The notes: generated by a model not told the origin, from the letters alone. A stretch of 64,000 nt of DNA from Sediminicola sp037203765 (GCF_037203765.1 NZ_JBBCAS010000001.1:434001-498000), one strand, 5' to 3'; positions 1 through 9,496 are shown, counted from the first letter of the stretch. Translations and numbers: made by a program.

Positions 1-1320
1 AGTAAAAAATTTGATATCCTAAAAAACACTTTCAATCTACCCGAAATATTGGAAGAAGAAAATCAGCTCTCAGAAGAAGAAAATATAAAAAGGCTGAGAA
101 TGGAAATAGTTGAGGCACACAAAAATTATGTAAACGATAAGAATGTGGTTTTCTTGTCTGGGGGAATCGATTCTGTAGCCATGTTAATTGCTCTGAATGA
201 TCTTACGGGAAAAGAAAATATTGTAAATCACTCATTCAAGGTCAAAGGTACTGAGCAGGATGAAACCGTTTACGCTGAAAGTATAGCAAATCATTTAGAT
301 AACAACTTATTAATTATAGAAAGGGATTTTTCAAATGAATTGAATGAAAAACTCTTTAAGCAGGAGATTCTAAAAATGAACAATCCTTATCCTGGAATGT
401 GGATATTTGGAAATCAGTTATCCAACTCCAAACATACAACTTATTTTGCAGGACAAGATACCCGTTTACATACGCCATCATTAAATGCCCTTGACGATAT
501 CGCATTTAAAATATTTAAATTATCCAAAAAAGGATTTAAAACAGTGTTTTACGTTTTTGATCTCTTATTATGGCCTTTCAAACTAATGTTCTCTTTCCTT
601 TTGAAGGTCACTAATTCCAAAAGCAAGTACTTCCTTGGCCTGAGAAGAGCATTGTTCATTTTCAATACTAAAAAATACATTGAGTTATTTTACTTCAAGG
701 CAGACAAGACCATTCTTGAAGCACTTAAACTTCCGATAGATCATTTTGATAAAATTAAGGCTAAATATGAATTTTCTTTAGATAAAATTTCTGATAAGCG
801 GTCACTTTACAACAACATCGTACTAAAAAAATGGCCTGAACAATACGTAAACGATATCCGTTATATGGTAGATATGGCAAATGTCAAAGGGGCTAAACTG
901 GCAATGCCATTTTATGATATCGATCTAGCTAAATTTTCGGCAAGCATACCTTTCGAGCTTTCAATTAAAACGATGGTTGGCAAGGCTCAATTCAGTGATA
1001 ATTCAAGTAGGATTAATAAGTTTGTTCTTCGTGAAGCTTTAATAGATAAAATAGACAAAAAAACTTACCTGAGGTCAAAAGCTGTTTCAAGAACGGGACA
1101 TCTTATATTTACACAAGGGTTAGATCTTATTTTGAAAAAAATCATAAATGAAGATTTAGAATCCAAATCTTCATTTATACGTGAATACCAATTGAATAAT
1201 TTCGTTTCAAAGTTTTTGAACAACAAGAAGGAATGGAAAATGACTGATGATAAATTTTTACTCAAAGTTTATTACCTTGTTTCTTTTATCGTTTACAGGA
1301 ATCAATTAATCAATATGTAA
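1..1320 (+). CDS. Asparagine synthetase-like amidotransferase, 5' partial
   Basis: The frame is open from the first base with no start, so the gene begins upstream of the window. A PP-loop ATP-binding motif SGGIDS lies at 157-174, as in the synthetase domain of asparagine synthase (PF00733), which adenylates a carboxylate and passes ammonia to it. The N-terminal glutaminase half, if present, is outside the window. The stop is 9 bases before the next start, in an exopolysaccharide cassette. Such enzymes in polysaccharide loci often amidate uronic acid residues, so I infer sugar-carboxylate modification rather than asparagine supply. The strongly AT-rich base use matches the following genes. 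Identification of the domain is firm; the substrate is unknown. Confidence 0.75.
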   Translation, partial: SKKFDILKNTFNLPEILEEENQLSEEENIKRLRMEIVEAHKNYVNDKNVVFLSGGIDSVAMLIALNDLTGKENIVNHSFKVKGTEQDETVYAESIANHLDNNLLIIERDFSNELNEKLFKQEILKMNNPYPGMWIFGNQLSNSKHTTYFAGQDTRLHTPSLNALDDIAFKIFKLSKKGFKTVFYVFDLLLWPFKLMFSFLLKVTNSKSKYFLGLRRALFIFNTKKYIELFYFKADKTILEALKLPIDHFDKIKAKYEFSLDKISDKRSLYNNIVLKKWPEQYVNDIRYMVDMANVKGAKLAMPFYDIDLAKFSASIPFELSIKTMVGKAQFSDNSSRINKFVLREALIDKIDKKTYLRSKAVSRTGHLIFTQGLDLILKKIINEDLESKSSFIREYQLNNFVSKFLNNKKEWKMTDDKFLLKVYYLVSFIVYRNQLINM

Positions 1321-1329
1321 ACTACTGGA

Positions 1330-2070
1330 ATGATTACATTATTAACTTTATTATTTGGATTTATCCCAATAAATATTATTAAAATATTTTTATTGAATTC
1401 CCTTGGGCATAAAATTTCTTACAAATCGAAAATAGGAATTTCAGTGCTATTGATAAAAAGGATAGAATTAAATAATAATGCTAAGATTAACAATTTCAAT
1501 TTCATCAAAATAAAAAAACTTGTACTAAAAGACGGAAGTTTTATAGGAAGATTTAACATAATAAACGGGCCTTTCGAAATGTCTTTGGATAGTAAGGCGG
1601 GAATTTCAAAACAAAACAAAATTAGAAGGTCCAACCCACCCATCTCATATGGCAATGCTGTTTTGAGTTTGGGATATAATTCGTTCATAGTCTCCAACCA
1701 TTTTTTAGATCTAACGAGGTCCATAGAAATAGGGGAAAATTCTATTATCGCAGGGATCGGTACCCAGTTATGGACACATGGTTACTATCATTCAGATAAG
1801 GGCAGTCAGAGAATCAGAATAGACGGTGAAATTATAATCAAGAACAACGTTTATGTTGGATCTAGTTGTATTTTTAATCCAGGGGTTGTGGTTAATGAGG
1901 CTATTCATATTGGTGCAGGAAGCACGGTTTCCAAAAATCTCGTGGAATCAGGAATGTATGTGAGTCAATCGTTGAGGTATATCGATAATGATATGGAAAA
2001 AGTAAAGTCAAAACTTGATAGAATGGATGACTTTCAATCGGTAGAAGAAGTGTATATTAAAAATGTATAA
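1330..2070 (+). CDS. Hexapeptide-repeat (LbH) acyltransferase, WbbJ/CapG-like
   Basis: The 246-residue protein has a short hydrophobic N-terminus. Its C-terminal half carries degenerate hexapeptide repeats (for example IGENSIIAGIG, IKNNVYVGSS, IHIGAGSTV) that build a left-handed beta helix, with a histidine in a WTHGYYH stretch near residue 155. These features fit O-acetyl/acyltransferases that decorate surface polysaccharides using acetyl-CoA. The ATG at 1330 follows the previous stop closely, and the 3' end overlaps the next gene by 8 bases, so it sits inside a cassette operon. Sugar and acyl donor cannot be told from sequence. Confidence 0.72.
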   Translation: MITLLTLLFGFIPINIIKIFLLNSLGHKISYKSKIGISVLLIKRIELNNNAKINNFNFIKIKKLVLKDGSFIGRFNIINGPFEMSLDSKAGISKQNKIRRSNPPISYGNAVLSLGYNSFIVSNHFLDLTRSIEIGENSIIAGIGTQLWTHGYYHSDKGSQRIRIDGEIIIKNNVYVGSSCIFNPGVVVNEAIHIGAGSTVSKNLVESGMYVSQSLRYIDNDMEKVKSKLDRMDDFQSVEEVYIKNV

Positions 2071-3235
2071 TGGTTTAAAATTAAATATTAATAGAATAAC
2101 ACCCTCCAATATATTGGGAAACCTAAGCGTGATCCTAATAATTGTAGGGTTTTATTTTTATTTAATTGCTGAGATAGTCTTTGATTCCTTTAGTTTTAGA
2201 CCGGCATTTTTGTTTTTGGCTTACATCTTTTTTTTACTCAATATTTTTATTACCGGTAAGATAAAAATAGATCATCAATTATTTTTCTATTTATCCGTAT
2301 CCTTAATAATTTACGCAATATCCAGCCCTTTTTGGCTTGTTCCTTATGATATAAACGTATACCTAAGTGCAATTACCGCTATTGTAATAATCAACAACTA
2401 TGAGTTCTTCTTAAAGGCAATTAAAGTCTTTATTTTTTGCACATTGTTATTGGCGTTTTATGAATTCGTGACTAAAGAGTATCTTTTTGTTGTAGAAAGA
2501 CAGACATATTTGGGTTTTAGAAGATTAGATGAAGTTTTTTTTGGTGGATTGTCGGGCATTTTTAGAGCAAAGGTATATTTCGAAGGGCCTTTAGCATTAT
2601 CACAGTTTGCAATTGGTGCGGCCTTATTGTTCAGGAATAATCTCAAACTTCTCTACGCGATACTTCTGATTTCTATTTTTGCTAATGGAAGATTGGGAAT
2701 AGTTGTCTGTGTGGGTGTTATCGCACTTTATTACTTTAAAAGATACGATATAGGCTCATTTATACTTAAACCAAAAACGCTCTTAATTATACTCACTAGT
2801 TTTATATCAGTTATAGTTTTATTTTTTAGTGTTTTGGATAAAGCATCTATAGAAAGGTTAACTGAGGCTTTTAATACTTCCAATAAGGGAAATTCTGATA
2901 GAATCCAGTTTTGGATCGATGGTTTTAAAATGTTGATGCATACAGATTTAACTCACCTTATTTTTGGAAACAATGGAAAATTTGAAAGTGTGTATAACAA
3001 TAATGCCGAGAATGGTTGGTTAACTTTACTGTTGAATAATGGAATTGTAGGGTTTGTATATTATTTTATTCCGATAATTCTTATAATTATTGTTTCTATA
3101 AAGAAAACCCCAATGGATGTGTTCTATATATTTTTGTTTATATTTTGTATGTTTGTTCAAACGTTTCATTTGGGCGCCTCCGCAAATCTTTTTTACTGGC
3201 TAATTGTATTCTCTTTTTTGAAGCCACATAAATAG
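2063..3235 (+). CDS. O-antigen polymerase/ligase-like membrane protein (Wzy-type)
   Basis: The 390-residue protein is almost entirely hydrophobic helices (about 10-12 predicted membrane spans). A larger polar loop before the last helices contains a FGNNGKF...ENGWLTLLLNNGIVG stretch, the position and flavour of the periplasmic loop in Wzy polymerases and WaaL ligases. It probably joins lipid-linked repeat units in the periplasm. It overlaps the acyltransferase by 8 bases and is followed 6 bases later by the beta-helix protein. Wzy proteins diverge very fast, so topology plus context carries most of the assignment. It is distinct from the second polymerase/ligase gene at 4278. Confidence 0.65.
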   Translation: MYNGLKLNINRITPSNILGNLSVILIIVGFYFYLIAEIVFDSFSFRPAFLFLAYIFFLLNIFITGKIKIDHQLFFYLSVSLIIYAISSPFWLVPYDINVYLSAITAIVIINNYEFFLKAIKVFIFCTLLLAFYEFVTKEYLFVVERQTYLGFRRLDEVFFGGLSGIFRAKVYFEGPLALSQFAIGAALLFRNNLKLLYAILLISIFANGRLGIVVCVGVIALYYFKRYDIGSFILKPKTLLIILTSFISVIVLFFSVLDKASIERLTEAFNTSNKGNSDRIQFWIDGFKMLMHTDLTHLIFGNNGKFESVYNNNAENGWLTLLLNNGIVGFVYYFIPIILIIIVSIKKTPMDVFYIFLFIFCMFVQTFHLGASANLFYWLIVFSFLKPHK

Positions 3236-3241
3236 CCACTT

Positions 3242-4303
3242 ATGAATCATAGAGTATTTCTTCTTTTGTTAGGTTTAACACCAATCATTTTTGCTTGGAA
3301 CTGTAAGAATAATTTAGAAAAAAAAAAGGAGACTGTAATTAGTTCGGTAAATGACCAAGGCTATGTAATTAATGCCGAATATGTTGTTGGAGATGCTAGG
3401 CGTTATGGTGTTTTTCCCAATTCTACAAATACTGAAATTAATCCGATTACAGGAAAACCTGTAATAATAAGTCTATTGGACCTCGCTGAAAAAAGAAATA
3501 TTGAAATCACCTTTATTACAGGCGATTACCCACATGATCTGAATATTAAATCAAGGAAAAATTTAAAACTTAATTTCCTTAACACAAGTTTTAATGCATT
3601 AACCATCTCTGGTTCCAAAAATATAAAATCATCGGATATAAAATTAAGGGGGCAATTGGTGCTTTTTGATAGATTCGGCATACATCAAGCTAATAAAGTA
3701 TTAATTGAAAGCTTGATACTAAAGTCGGATACGACCAAAAATCTCAGTGGACTTAGAAGTAGGGGTTGCCACATCTACAAAGGAGTATCTAATTTGCATA
3801 TAAATCACTTGGAAATTGATGACTCTGGTTCGGGAATGAACAAAGCATATATAAATACACATGCAGCTTTGGTTATAGATGGAATGGGAGATAGTCCAAA
3901 CAGCGTATTTATTAAAAAAGTAATTATTAATTCTTCCGATACTCATGGTGCATATATAACAGGTAATAATCATAAAATTGATACCTTAGTCATTTATAAT
4001 TTTGGAAAGGGAACAACAAGATTTATGTCCAAAATGCAAGAGGCGAAATCTGGCCAGGAACATATAAAATCTGGTGTTTGGATAAACAGATGCAATAATT
4101 GTATGTTCAAAAATATAACTGTTTATACCAAGAATTCACCGGAGGGGTTTCCTTTAAAATTGGATAAGGGTAAACCAAATATGCCTACAGTCATTGAAAG
4201 ATTGGTTTTGGATACCAAGTATAGGGACACGCTAATTGTTGATGAACTCGAAAGTAACATTATAGTTAAAAGAATAGATGTTTTTGAAAATAAGATCAAT
4301 TAG
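3242..4303 (+). CDS. Exported right-handed beta-helix protein of the polysaccharide locus
   Basis: A hydrophobic N-terminus (residues 4-20) followed by cysteine 21 suggests export. The sequence before the cysteine (AWN) is a poor lipobox, so lipid anchoring is uncertain. The rest shows repeating beta-strand/Asn-ladder texture (IKSSDIKLRG, NSVFIKKVIINSS, NNCMFKNITVY) typical of right-handed parallel beta helices such as pectate lyase-like folds. In such loci these proteins can be polysaccharide lyases, hydrolases or epimerases acting on the polymer in the periplasm or at the surface. No catalytic residues could be assigned. It sits between two polymerase/ligase genes and overlaps the next by 26 bases. 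Confidence 0.5.
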   Translation: MNHRVFLLLLGLTPIIFAWNCKNNLEKKKETVISSVNDQGYVINAEYVVGDARRYGVFPNSTNTEINPITGKPVIISLLDLAEKRNIEITFITGDYPHDLNIKSRKNLKLNFLNTSFNALTISGSKNIKSSDIKLRGQLVLFDRFGIHQANKVLIESLILKSDTTKNLSGLRSRGCHIYKGVSNLHINHLEIDDSGSGMNKAYINTHAALVIDGMGDSPNSVFIKKVIINSSDTHGAYITGNNHKIDTLVIYNFGKGTTRFMSKMQEAKSGQEHIKSGVWINRCNNCMFKNITVYTKNSPEGFPLKLDKGKPNMPTVIERLVLDTKYRDTLIVDELESNIIVKRIDVFENKIN

Positions 4304-5531
4304 GGAACCTAGGCAAAAAATTCTCTCCTTTTTAACAATTATCTTTTTTATGAGCTTTATATGGTCCTTTGCCATTAGCTCAATAATGTTTGGTGTGTTC
4401 TTGTTATTCTTTTTTATAGATAAAAATAATGTAAGTCATAAATTAAAAATTTTATCTAAAAATAGAGCCGTGCTAATTTATGGCTTGTATTTTATCTTTA
4501 TCCTTGTAGGTCTCAGTTATAGCCAAAATTGGCAACAAGGATTGAACAAAGTGATAAGCTTGTCACCATTGATAATATTGCCTGCCATATGGATAAGTGA
4601 ACAACTGAACCTCAAACACTATGAGGTTATATTAAAATATGTCAAATATTTAGTAATATTTTCGTTTCTCCTTTTGATTTTTAACCATCTTTATATCGAA
4701 TCCAGGCAATTGGGTACGTTTGTGCAATATGCTATATATAGAAGAATTGGTGCAAGTCAGTTTTATATTGCATTTATCTTATTCATACCTATTTTACATT
4801 GTTTTTATGAATTAGAAAAGAAAAAGCAGCTTGTTATAAATATTTTATGCATAACTTTTTTGTTTTTCTGTATAATGATATTAAATAACAAAACTTCTTT
4901 TGTTCTTGCATTCGTTCTTCTCTTAATTGGGCTATATAAAGTCCTTCGCACAAGTAGTTTAAAAATTAAAATCCTTTCGGTTATAACTATAAGCTTAGTT
5001 TTTTTACTTCTAATGAGTTATTCAACAAAAGAGTTCAAATCTAAATATGAAGTTTTTGTTAAAACTACTGATTTTGATATAGAGATAATTAAAACTAAAA
5101 ACAGTGTTACATATACCCAAAATACATTTGAACATAGAATATTGATTTGGAATATCTCGCTGTCTGAAATAATTAAAAACTTACCATTTGGTGTTGGGAC
5201 TGGAGATTATCAAGAAGTTTTATACAATCGTTTTGAGGAGATAAATTTTAAGACAGGCTTAAAATTAAATTTAAACTGCCATAATCAATATATCACTGAG
5301 TTTCTAAGAATTGGATTGCTTGGTGGCACTTCATTCTTAATCTTAATTTTTTATTTATTTCAAAAAGCCTCCTTTAAGGACAAATATTATTTATTTATGA
5401 TATTTTCCTTTGCTATTTCTTGTTTTTTTGAATCTTTATTGGAAAGACAACATGGTGTTATGATTTTCGCTTTTTTCATTCCGTTTTTTCTTGGCTACGA
5501 CAAAGAATTGAAATCTGTTTTACATGAATAA
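4278..5531 (+). CDS. O-antigen ligase family protein (WaaL/Wzy_C-like)
   Basis: The 417-residue polytopic membrane protein has a large periplasmic loop late in the sequence with FGVGTGDYQEVLY and a HNQYITEFLRIGLLGG segment, the conserved His/Gly signature of the O-antigen ligase family (PF04932). It would transfer or polymerise undecaprenyl-linked glycans in the periplasm. The chosen ATG overlaps the beta-helix gene by 26 bases; a later start is possible but would trim the first helix's positive flank. The end overlaps the flippase start by 8 bases. With the gene at 2063 this makes two polymerase/ligase proteins in one cassette, probably one polymerase and one ligase. Confidence 0.7.
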   Translation: MFLKIRSIREPRQKILSFLTIIFFMSFIWSFAISSIMFGVFLLFFFIDKNNVSHKLKILSKNRAVLIYGLYFIFILVGLSYSQNWQQGLNKVISLSPLIILPAIWISEQLNLKHYEVILKYVKYLVIFSFLLLIFNHLYIESRQLGTFVQYAIYRRIGASQFYIAFILFIPILHCFYELEKKKQLVINILCITFLFFCIMILNNKTSFVLAFVLLLIGLYKVLRTSSLKIKILSVITISLVFLLLMSYSTKEFKSKYEVFVKTTDFDIEIIKTKNSVTYTQNTFEHRILIWNISLSEIIKNLPFGVGTGDYQEVLYNRFEEINFKTGLKLNLNCHNQYITEFLRIGLLGGTSFLILIFYLFQKASFKDKYYLFMIFSFAISCFFESLLERQHGVMIFAFFIPFFLGYDKELKSVLHE

Positions 5532-6828
5532 TTGGGATATTCAAAAAATATTTTACAACTCCGGTTTTAGTAAAATATTTTTATTTCTTAAAAACCAATT
5601 TTGGTTCTTCATTTCTTTTGCAGTTAGTAAAGGGCTTGTGTTTTTAACGCCATTGTTGTTTGCTGAAATTCTAAGTATTGAGTCTTTTGGTATTCTTGAA
5701 TATGCGCTTTCAGGCTTAGGTTTTGTTTTAAATACCCTGCTAAATTTAGGAGTGCCAGGATCATACCCATATTTTATCCTTAAAAAGAAAAAAATCAATG
5801 TTAGAAATGGATTTAGCATTCATCCTCTATGGTTGTTACTGGTTTTTATAGTTAACACAATTTTATACTTATTTAAAGCTGTTGATGAGCAAATATTTCT
5901 AGCCATGAATATTGCATTCGTGATTTCCAATCAAATATTCTATTCGATACAACTGAAAAGTCATGAGAAGTCAGCATTAGCGGTAGTTTTAGACTCCGGT
6001 GTTTACTTAGTTCTTTTCGTTTCCTATATAATTTTCAAACTAAAATTAGTTGCCATTTCTATTCCTGCCATTAATTGTATTATTTTCCTGTATGGTATTT
6101 ACTATGCATTTTTGGGAGTAAAGAACTTCAGCAAAGCGGACAAAAAGAATATTGTAGTACATTATAAGCTAATTCTGAGGTACAGTAAAAATCTGTTAAT
6201 AGCTTCTTTTCTTATTTTTTTAATAACCTCATCAGGGAGAATAGTTGTGGAATGGTTTTTTGGATTCGATGAAGTAGGTATTTATGGATTTTATTACAGA
6301 CTTGCAGCTATAGTGGTTATGGTTCATCAAATAATCAATATTACATATTTTAAAAAAATATATACTGTTAAGCCACAGATTCTAGACAACTATTTTGCTG
6401 GATTTTTTGCCTTTATTTTTAGTTTTTCAATTGTTTTCTATTACAGTTCGCCTATAGTAATGAACTCTCTGTCAACATTTTTTAGAGAGACCTATTCTGA
6501 CAATAGCGCTGTATTTTTTATTCTTTCATCTCAAATGGTAGTATGGATTGCTTCCGCACTAAATTCTAATATAATAGATAGAGAGAATTTAATGAAACAA
6601 AACAATATTAGGTTCATAATACTTGTAGTGGTATTTATGTCAATCCTTTTGCTGTTTAAAGCGTCTATGACTTTTGAACTGGTTGCTTATACATTATACT
6701 CATCAATTTTTATTGCATGTATTATTCAATATTATAGTCTGTATAAAAAGGACATTTATTTTTATAAATCGGCCGTAGTATTATTTGTAAGTTTTACAAT
6801 AACTTCCTTGATGTTTTTTAGTCGATAG
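5524..6828 (+). CDS. Polysaccharide flippase, Wzx/MVF family
   Basis: The 434-residue protein has about 12-14 hydrophobic segments. Its N-terminal pattern (FFISFAVSKGLVFLTPLLFAEILS, with SFGILEYALS) is characteristic of Wzx/RfbX-type flippases of the MOP exporter superfamily. It is expected to move undecaprenyl-diphosphate-linked repeat units across the inner membrane for the polymerase encoded nearby. It overlaps the upstream gene by 8 bases and ends 21 bases before the GT4 gene. Base use is very AT-rich, like the rest of the cassette. Substrate specificity cannot be inferred. Confidence 0.78.
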   Translation: MNNWDIQKIFYNSGFSKIFLFLKNQFWFFISFAVSKGLVFLTPLLFAEILSIESFGILEYALSGLGFVLNTLLNLGVPGSYPYFILKKKKINVRNGFSIHPLWLLLVFIVNTILYLFKAVDEQIFLAMNIAFVISNQIFYSIQLKSHEKSALAVVLDSGVYLVLFVSYIIFKLKLVAISIPAINCIIFLYGIYYAFLGVKNFSKADKKNIVVHYKLILRYSKNLLIASFLIFLITSSGRIVVEWFFGFDEVGIYGFYYRLAAIVVMVHQIINITYFKKIYTVKPQILDNYFAGFFAFIFSFSIVFYYSSPIVMNSLSTFFRETYSDNSAVFFILSSQMVVWIASALNSNIIDRENLMKQNNIRFIILVVVFMSILLLFKASMTFELVAYTLYSSIFIACIIQYYSLYKKDIYFYKSAVVLFVSFTITSLMFFSR

Positions 6829-6849
6829 GTGTAAATAGATATTTGAATT

Positions 6850-7965
6850 ATGAAAAAAGCTTTAATACACGATTGGTATTATATAAATGGAGGAGCAGAA
6901 AAGGTTATTCATTCTTTTAACCAAATATGGTCGGACTTTGAACATTTTGGGTTAGTAGATTTTTTATCTGAAAAAGACAGGGCTTATATATTGAATGGGC
7001 AAATGGTCAAAACTAGTTTTATTCAAAAATTGCCAACAGCAAAGTCCAATCACCGGAAATTTCTTCAAATGTTCCCTTATGCTATTGAACAATTTAATTT
7101 GGAAGAATATGATTTTGTTTTGAGTTCCTCTTCTTCCATTGCAAAAGGGGTTATTACACATCAGGATCAATTGCACATTTGTTATTGCCACTCCCCTATG
7201 AGGTATGCCTGGGATCTATATCACCAATACTTAAATGAGGCAGGCTTGGATAAAGGAATGAAAGGGATATATGCAAAGTATGTGCTACATAAGATGCGTA
7301 ATTGGGATATAATAAGTTCAAATCGTGTTGATCATTTCGTGGCAAACTCTGAATTTATTGCAAGGAGAATATTTAAGGTATACAGAAGAGAATCAAAGGT
7401 GATCTATCCGCCAGTGGACACTGAGTCTTTTAAGCTCGAAAGAAATAAAGAGGATTTCTATTTTACGGCTTCTAGAATGGTTCCCTATAAAAAAATTGAC
7501 CTAATTGTAAAAGCTTTCAATGAAATGCCAGACAAAAAATTGGTGGTTGCTGGTACAGGTCCTGATTTTGAGAAAATTAAAAAATTAGCAAAAGATAATA
7601 TTGAATTTTTAGGTTTTGTTTCCGAAGAAATATTAAAGCGTTACATGCAATCAGCCAAGGCATTTGTTTTTGCAGCGGAAGAAGATTTTGGAATTGTACC
7701 TGTGGAAGCTCAGGCTTGTGGAACTCCGGTGATTGGTTACGGTAGAGGGGGGCTGTTGGAGACGGTTAAGCATGGGATTTCAGGTGTTCATTTCGGTCAG
7801 CAATCTGTCAATTCAATAAGGGAGGCAGTTTTATATTTTGAAAGTTTAAATTTTGAACCCGAAATAATTCGGGAAAGTGTTGAAAAATTTTCAAAGAACC
7901 GGTTTGAACTAGAAATGAAAAATTATGTTGAATTAGAATATTCTAAATTTAAAAAGCTTAGATAA
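6850..7965 (+). CDS. Glycosyltransferase family 4
   Basis: The protein of 371 residues has a GT-B layout: an N-terminal acceptor half with a GGAEKV motif near residues 15-20 (glycine-rich GGxE element) and a C-terminal nucleotide-sugar half with the E-x7-E pattern (EEDFGIVPVEAQACG) followed by a glycine-rich GRGG turn. This is a retaining GT4 enzyme adding a hexose to the lipid-linked repeat unit on the cytoplasmic side. It is the only obvious glycosyltransferase in the visible part of the cassette, so others must lie upstream of the window. It is the last gene of the AT-rich block; the next gene has its own promoter-like element. Confidence 0.85.
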   Translation: MKKALIHDWYYINGGAEKVIHSFNQIWSDFEHFGLVDFLSEKDRAYILNGQMVKTSFIQKLPTAKSNHRKFLQMFPYAIEQFNLEEYDFVLSSSSSIAKGVITHQDQLHICYCHSPMRYAWDLYHQYLNEAGLDKGMKGIYAKYVLHKMRNWDIISSNRVDHFVANSEFIARRIFKVYRRESKVIYPPVDTESFKLERNKEDFYFTASRMVPYKKIDLIVKAFNEMPDKKLVVAGTGPDFEKIKKLAKDNIEFLGFVSEEILKRYMQSAKAFVFAAEEDFGIVPVEAQACGTPVIGYGRGGLLETVKHGISGVHFGQQSVNSIREAVLYFESLNFEPEIIRESVEKFSKNRFELEMKNYVELEYSKFKKLR

Positions 7966-8004
7966 GGAATATTGTTAGGTCATAATTTATCATTTTTATA
8001 ATAT

Positions 8005-8012
8005 TATATTTG
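8005..8012 (+). promoter_or_regulatory. Bacteroidetes -7 promoter element
   Basis: TATATTTG fits the TAnnTTTG consensus and lies 28 bases before the sugar-transferase start. I saw no convincing -33 TTG at the usual spacing. It suggests transcription independent of the AT-rich cassette. Confidence 0.5.
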
Positions 8013-8040
8013 CGTTTAGAATTAATTTCCAATCCAAATA

Positions 8041-9393
8041 ATGTTCTCTAACCAACACCGTTATTCTGGTTTTATCAACCCCATATCCTATGCGGTGGAT
8101 TTATCGGTGATCAACCTTTTTGCCTATTACCTGCCCATTAATTTTTTGACACCTGTTCTATTCCATACTTATATTTCTATTTTATGGGTGGTCATATCCT
8201 TTAAAAATGAGTTTTATGAGGTATATCGATATACCAAAGTGACCTATATCGTAAAATTAATTTTTTCGCAGTTCGTATTCTTTTTTCTAACGCTCTATGC
8301 TTTTATAGGCTTTTTTAAGCAGCCCAATATTAGTCGATTGGTTTTGGGTCAATATTTCATTTTGGTAGGGTTGACCGTTTCGGCTTTTAAATTCCTCAAT
8401 TATGTTTTACTCATGAAGTACAGGGAACGGGTAAAGGGTAATTTGCGAAATGTTGTTGTGATTGGTAAAAACAAAAAAACAGAACAGCTGATAGAAGTGT
8501 TCACCAATAGGGCTGAATATGGATATCATTTTGTAAAGCAATTTTGTCCCAAGGATAGGGGATTTAACATCCAAAAAACGTTTGATTATATCTTGATCAA
8601 ACAAATAGATGAAATTTACTGCTCCATTTCCGAATTAAAGAATAGTGAAATCAATGAGTTTATCAATTTTGCGGACAACAACCTTAAGACCTTAAAGTTT
8701 ATACCGGACAATAAAAACATCTTTGCAAAGAAGCTGAAGTTTGAATATTACGATTATATACCTGTTCTGTCCTTAAGGGATATTCCCTTGCACAATCCCA
8801 TCAATTCATTTATTAAAAGAGGCTTCGACGTTATCTTTGCGATTATTGTCATCCTTGGTTTACTCTCCTGGCTTACACCTTTATTGGCTATAATCATATC
8901 GTTGGAATCCAAAGGACCCATATTCTTTAGACAAAAAAGGAATGGTATAGATAATAAGGAGTTTTACTGTTATAAATTCAGATCCATGGCGCCCAACAAA
9001 GATGCCGATCGTTTTCAGGCCAGTAAAAATGACATGAGGATTACAAAAGTTGGTCGGTTTATAAGACGAACCAGTATTGATGAATTACCACAATTCTACA
9101 ATGTTTTTTTTGGGAATATGTCCGTTGTGGGCCCTAGACCCCATATGGTAAGGCATACATTTGAATATGCCAATAAGGTCGATAAATATATGTTGCGGCA
9201 TTTTGTGAAGCCTGGTATTACCGGTTTAGCACAGGTCAGAGGTTATAGAGGTGAAATAGAAACAGAAGTTGATATTTTGAACCGGATTAAATTTGATATC
9301 TTCTATATTGAAAACTGGTCCCTGTTCCTGGATATGAAAATAGTTTTCCAAACCGTGTTAAATGCCATCAAAGGGGAGGAGAAGGCATATTAA
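8041..9393 (+). CDS. Undecaprenyl-phosphate sugar-1-phosphate transferase (WcaJ/polyisoprenyl GPT family)
   Basis: The 450-residue protein has an N-terminal block of four to five membrane helices, a central soluble CoA-binding-like region, and from about residue 258 a bacterial sugar transferase domain. That domain shows KRGFDV, YKFRSM, the TSIDELPQ motif and VVGPRP. These enzymes transfer a sugar-1-phosphate from a UDP-sugar to undecaprenyl phosphate, the first step of exopolysaccharide repeat assembly. It follows the cassette but has clearly less AT-rich codon use. It probably initiates synthesis on the lipid that the upstream glycosyltransferases, flippase and polymerase then use. Confidence 0.9.
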   Translation: MFSNQHRYSGFINPISYAVDLSVINLFAYYLPINFLTPVLFHTYISILWVVISFKNEFYEVYRYTKVTYIVKLIFSQFVFFFLTLYAFIGFFKQPNISRLVLGQYFILVGLTVSAFKFLNYVLLMKYRERVKGNLRNVVVIGKNKKTEQLIEVFTNRAEYGYHFVKQFCPKDRGFNIQKTFDYILIKQIDEIYCSISELKNSEINEFINFADNNLKTLKFIPDNKNIFAKKLKFEYYDYIPVLSLRDIPLHNPINSFIKRGFDVIFAIIVILGLLSWLTPLLAIIISLESKGPIFFRQKRNGIDNKEFYCYKFRSMAPNKDADRFQASKNDMRITKVGRFIRRTSIDELPQFYNVFFGNMSVVGPRPHMVRHTFEYANKVDKYMLRHFVKPGITGLAQVRGYRGEIETEVDILNRIKFDIFYIENWSLFLDMKIVFQTVLNAIKGEEKAY

Positions 9394-9496
9394 TACAAGT
9401 AATCCTTTATTTTGGCTGTTAATCTTGAATAATCCCACCATGAAGTTTATTATGGTATTTTCGATAATTTTATAGAAGTAAGTAAAAGCATTTGGA

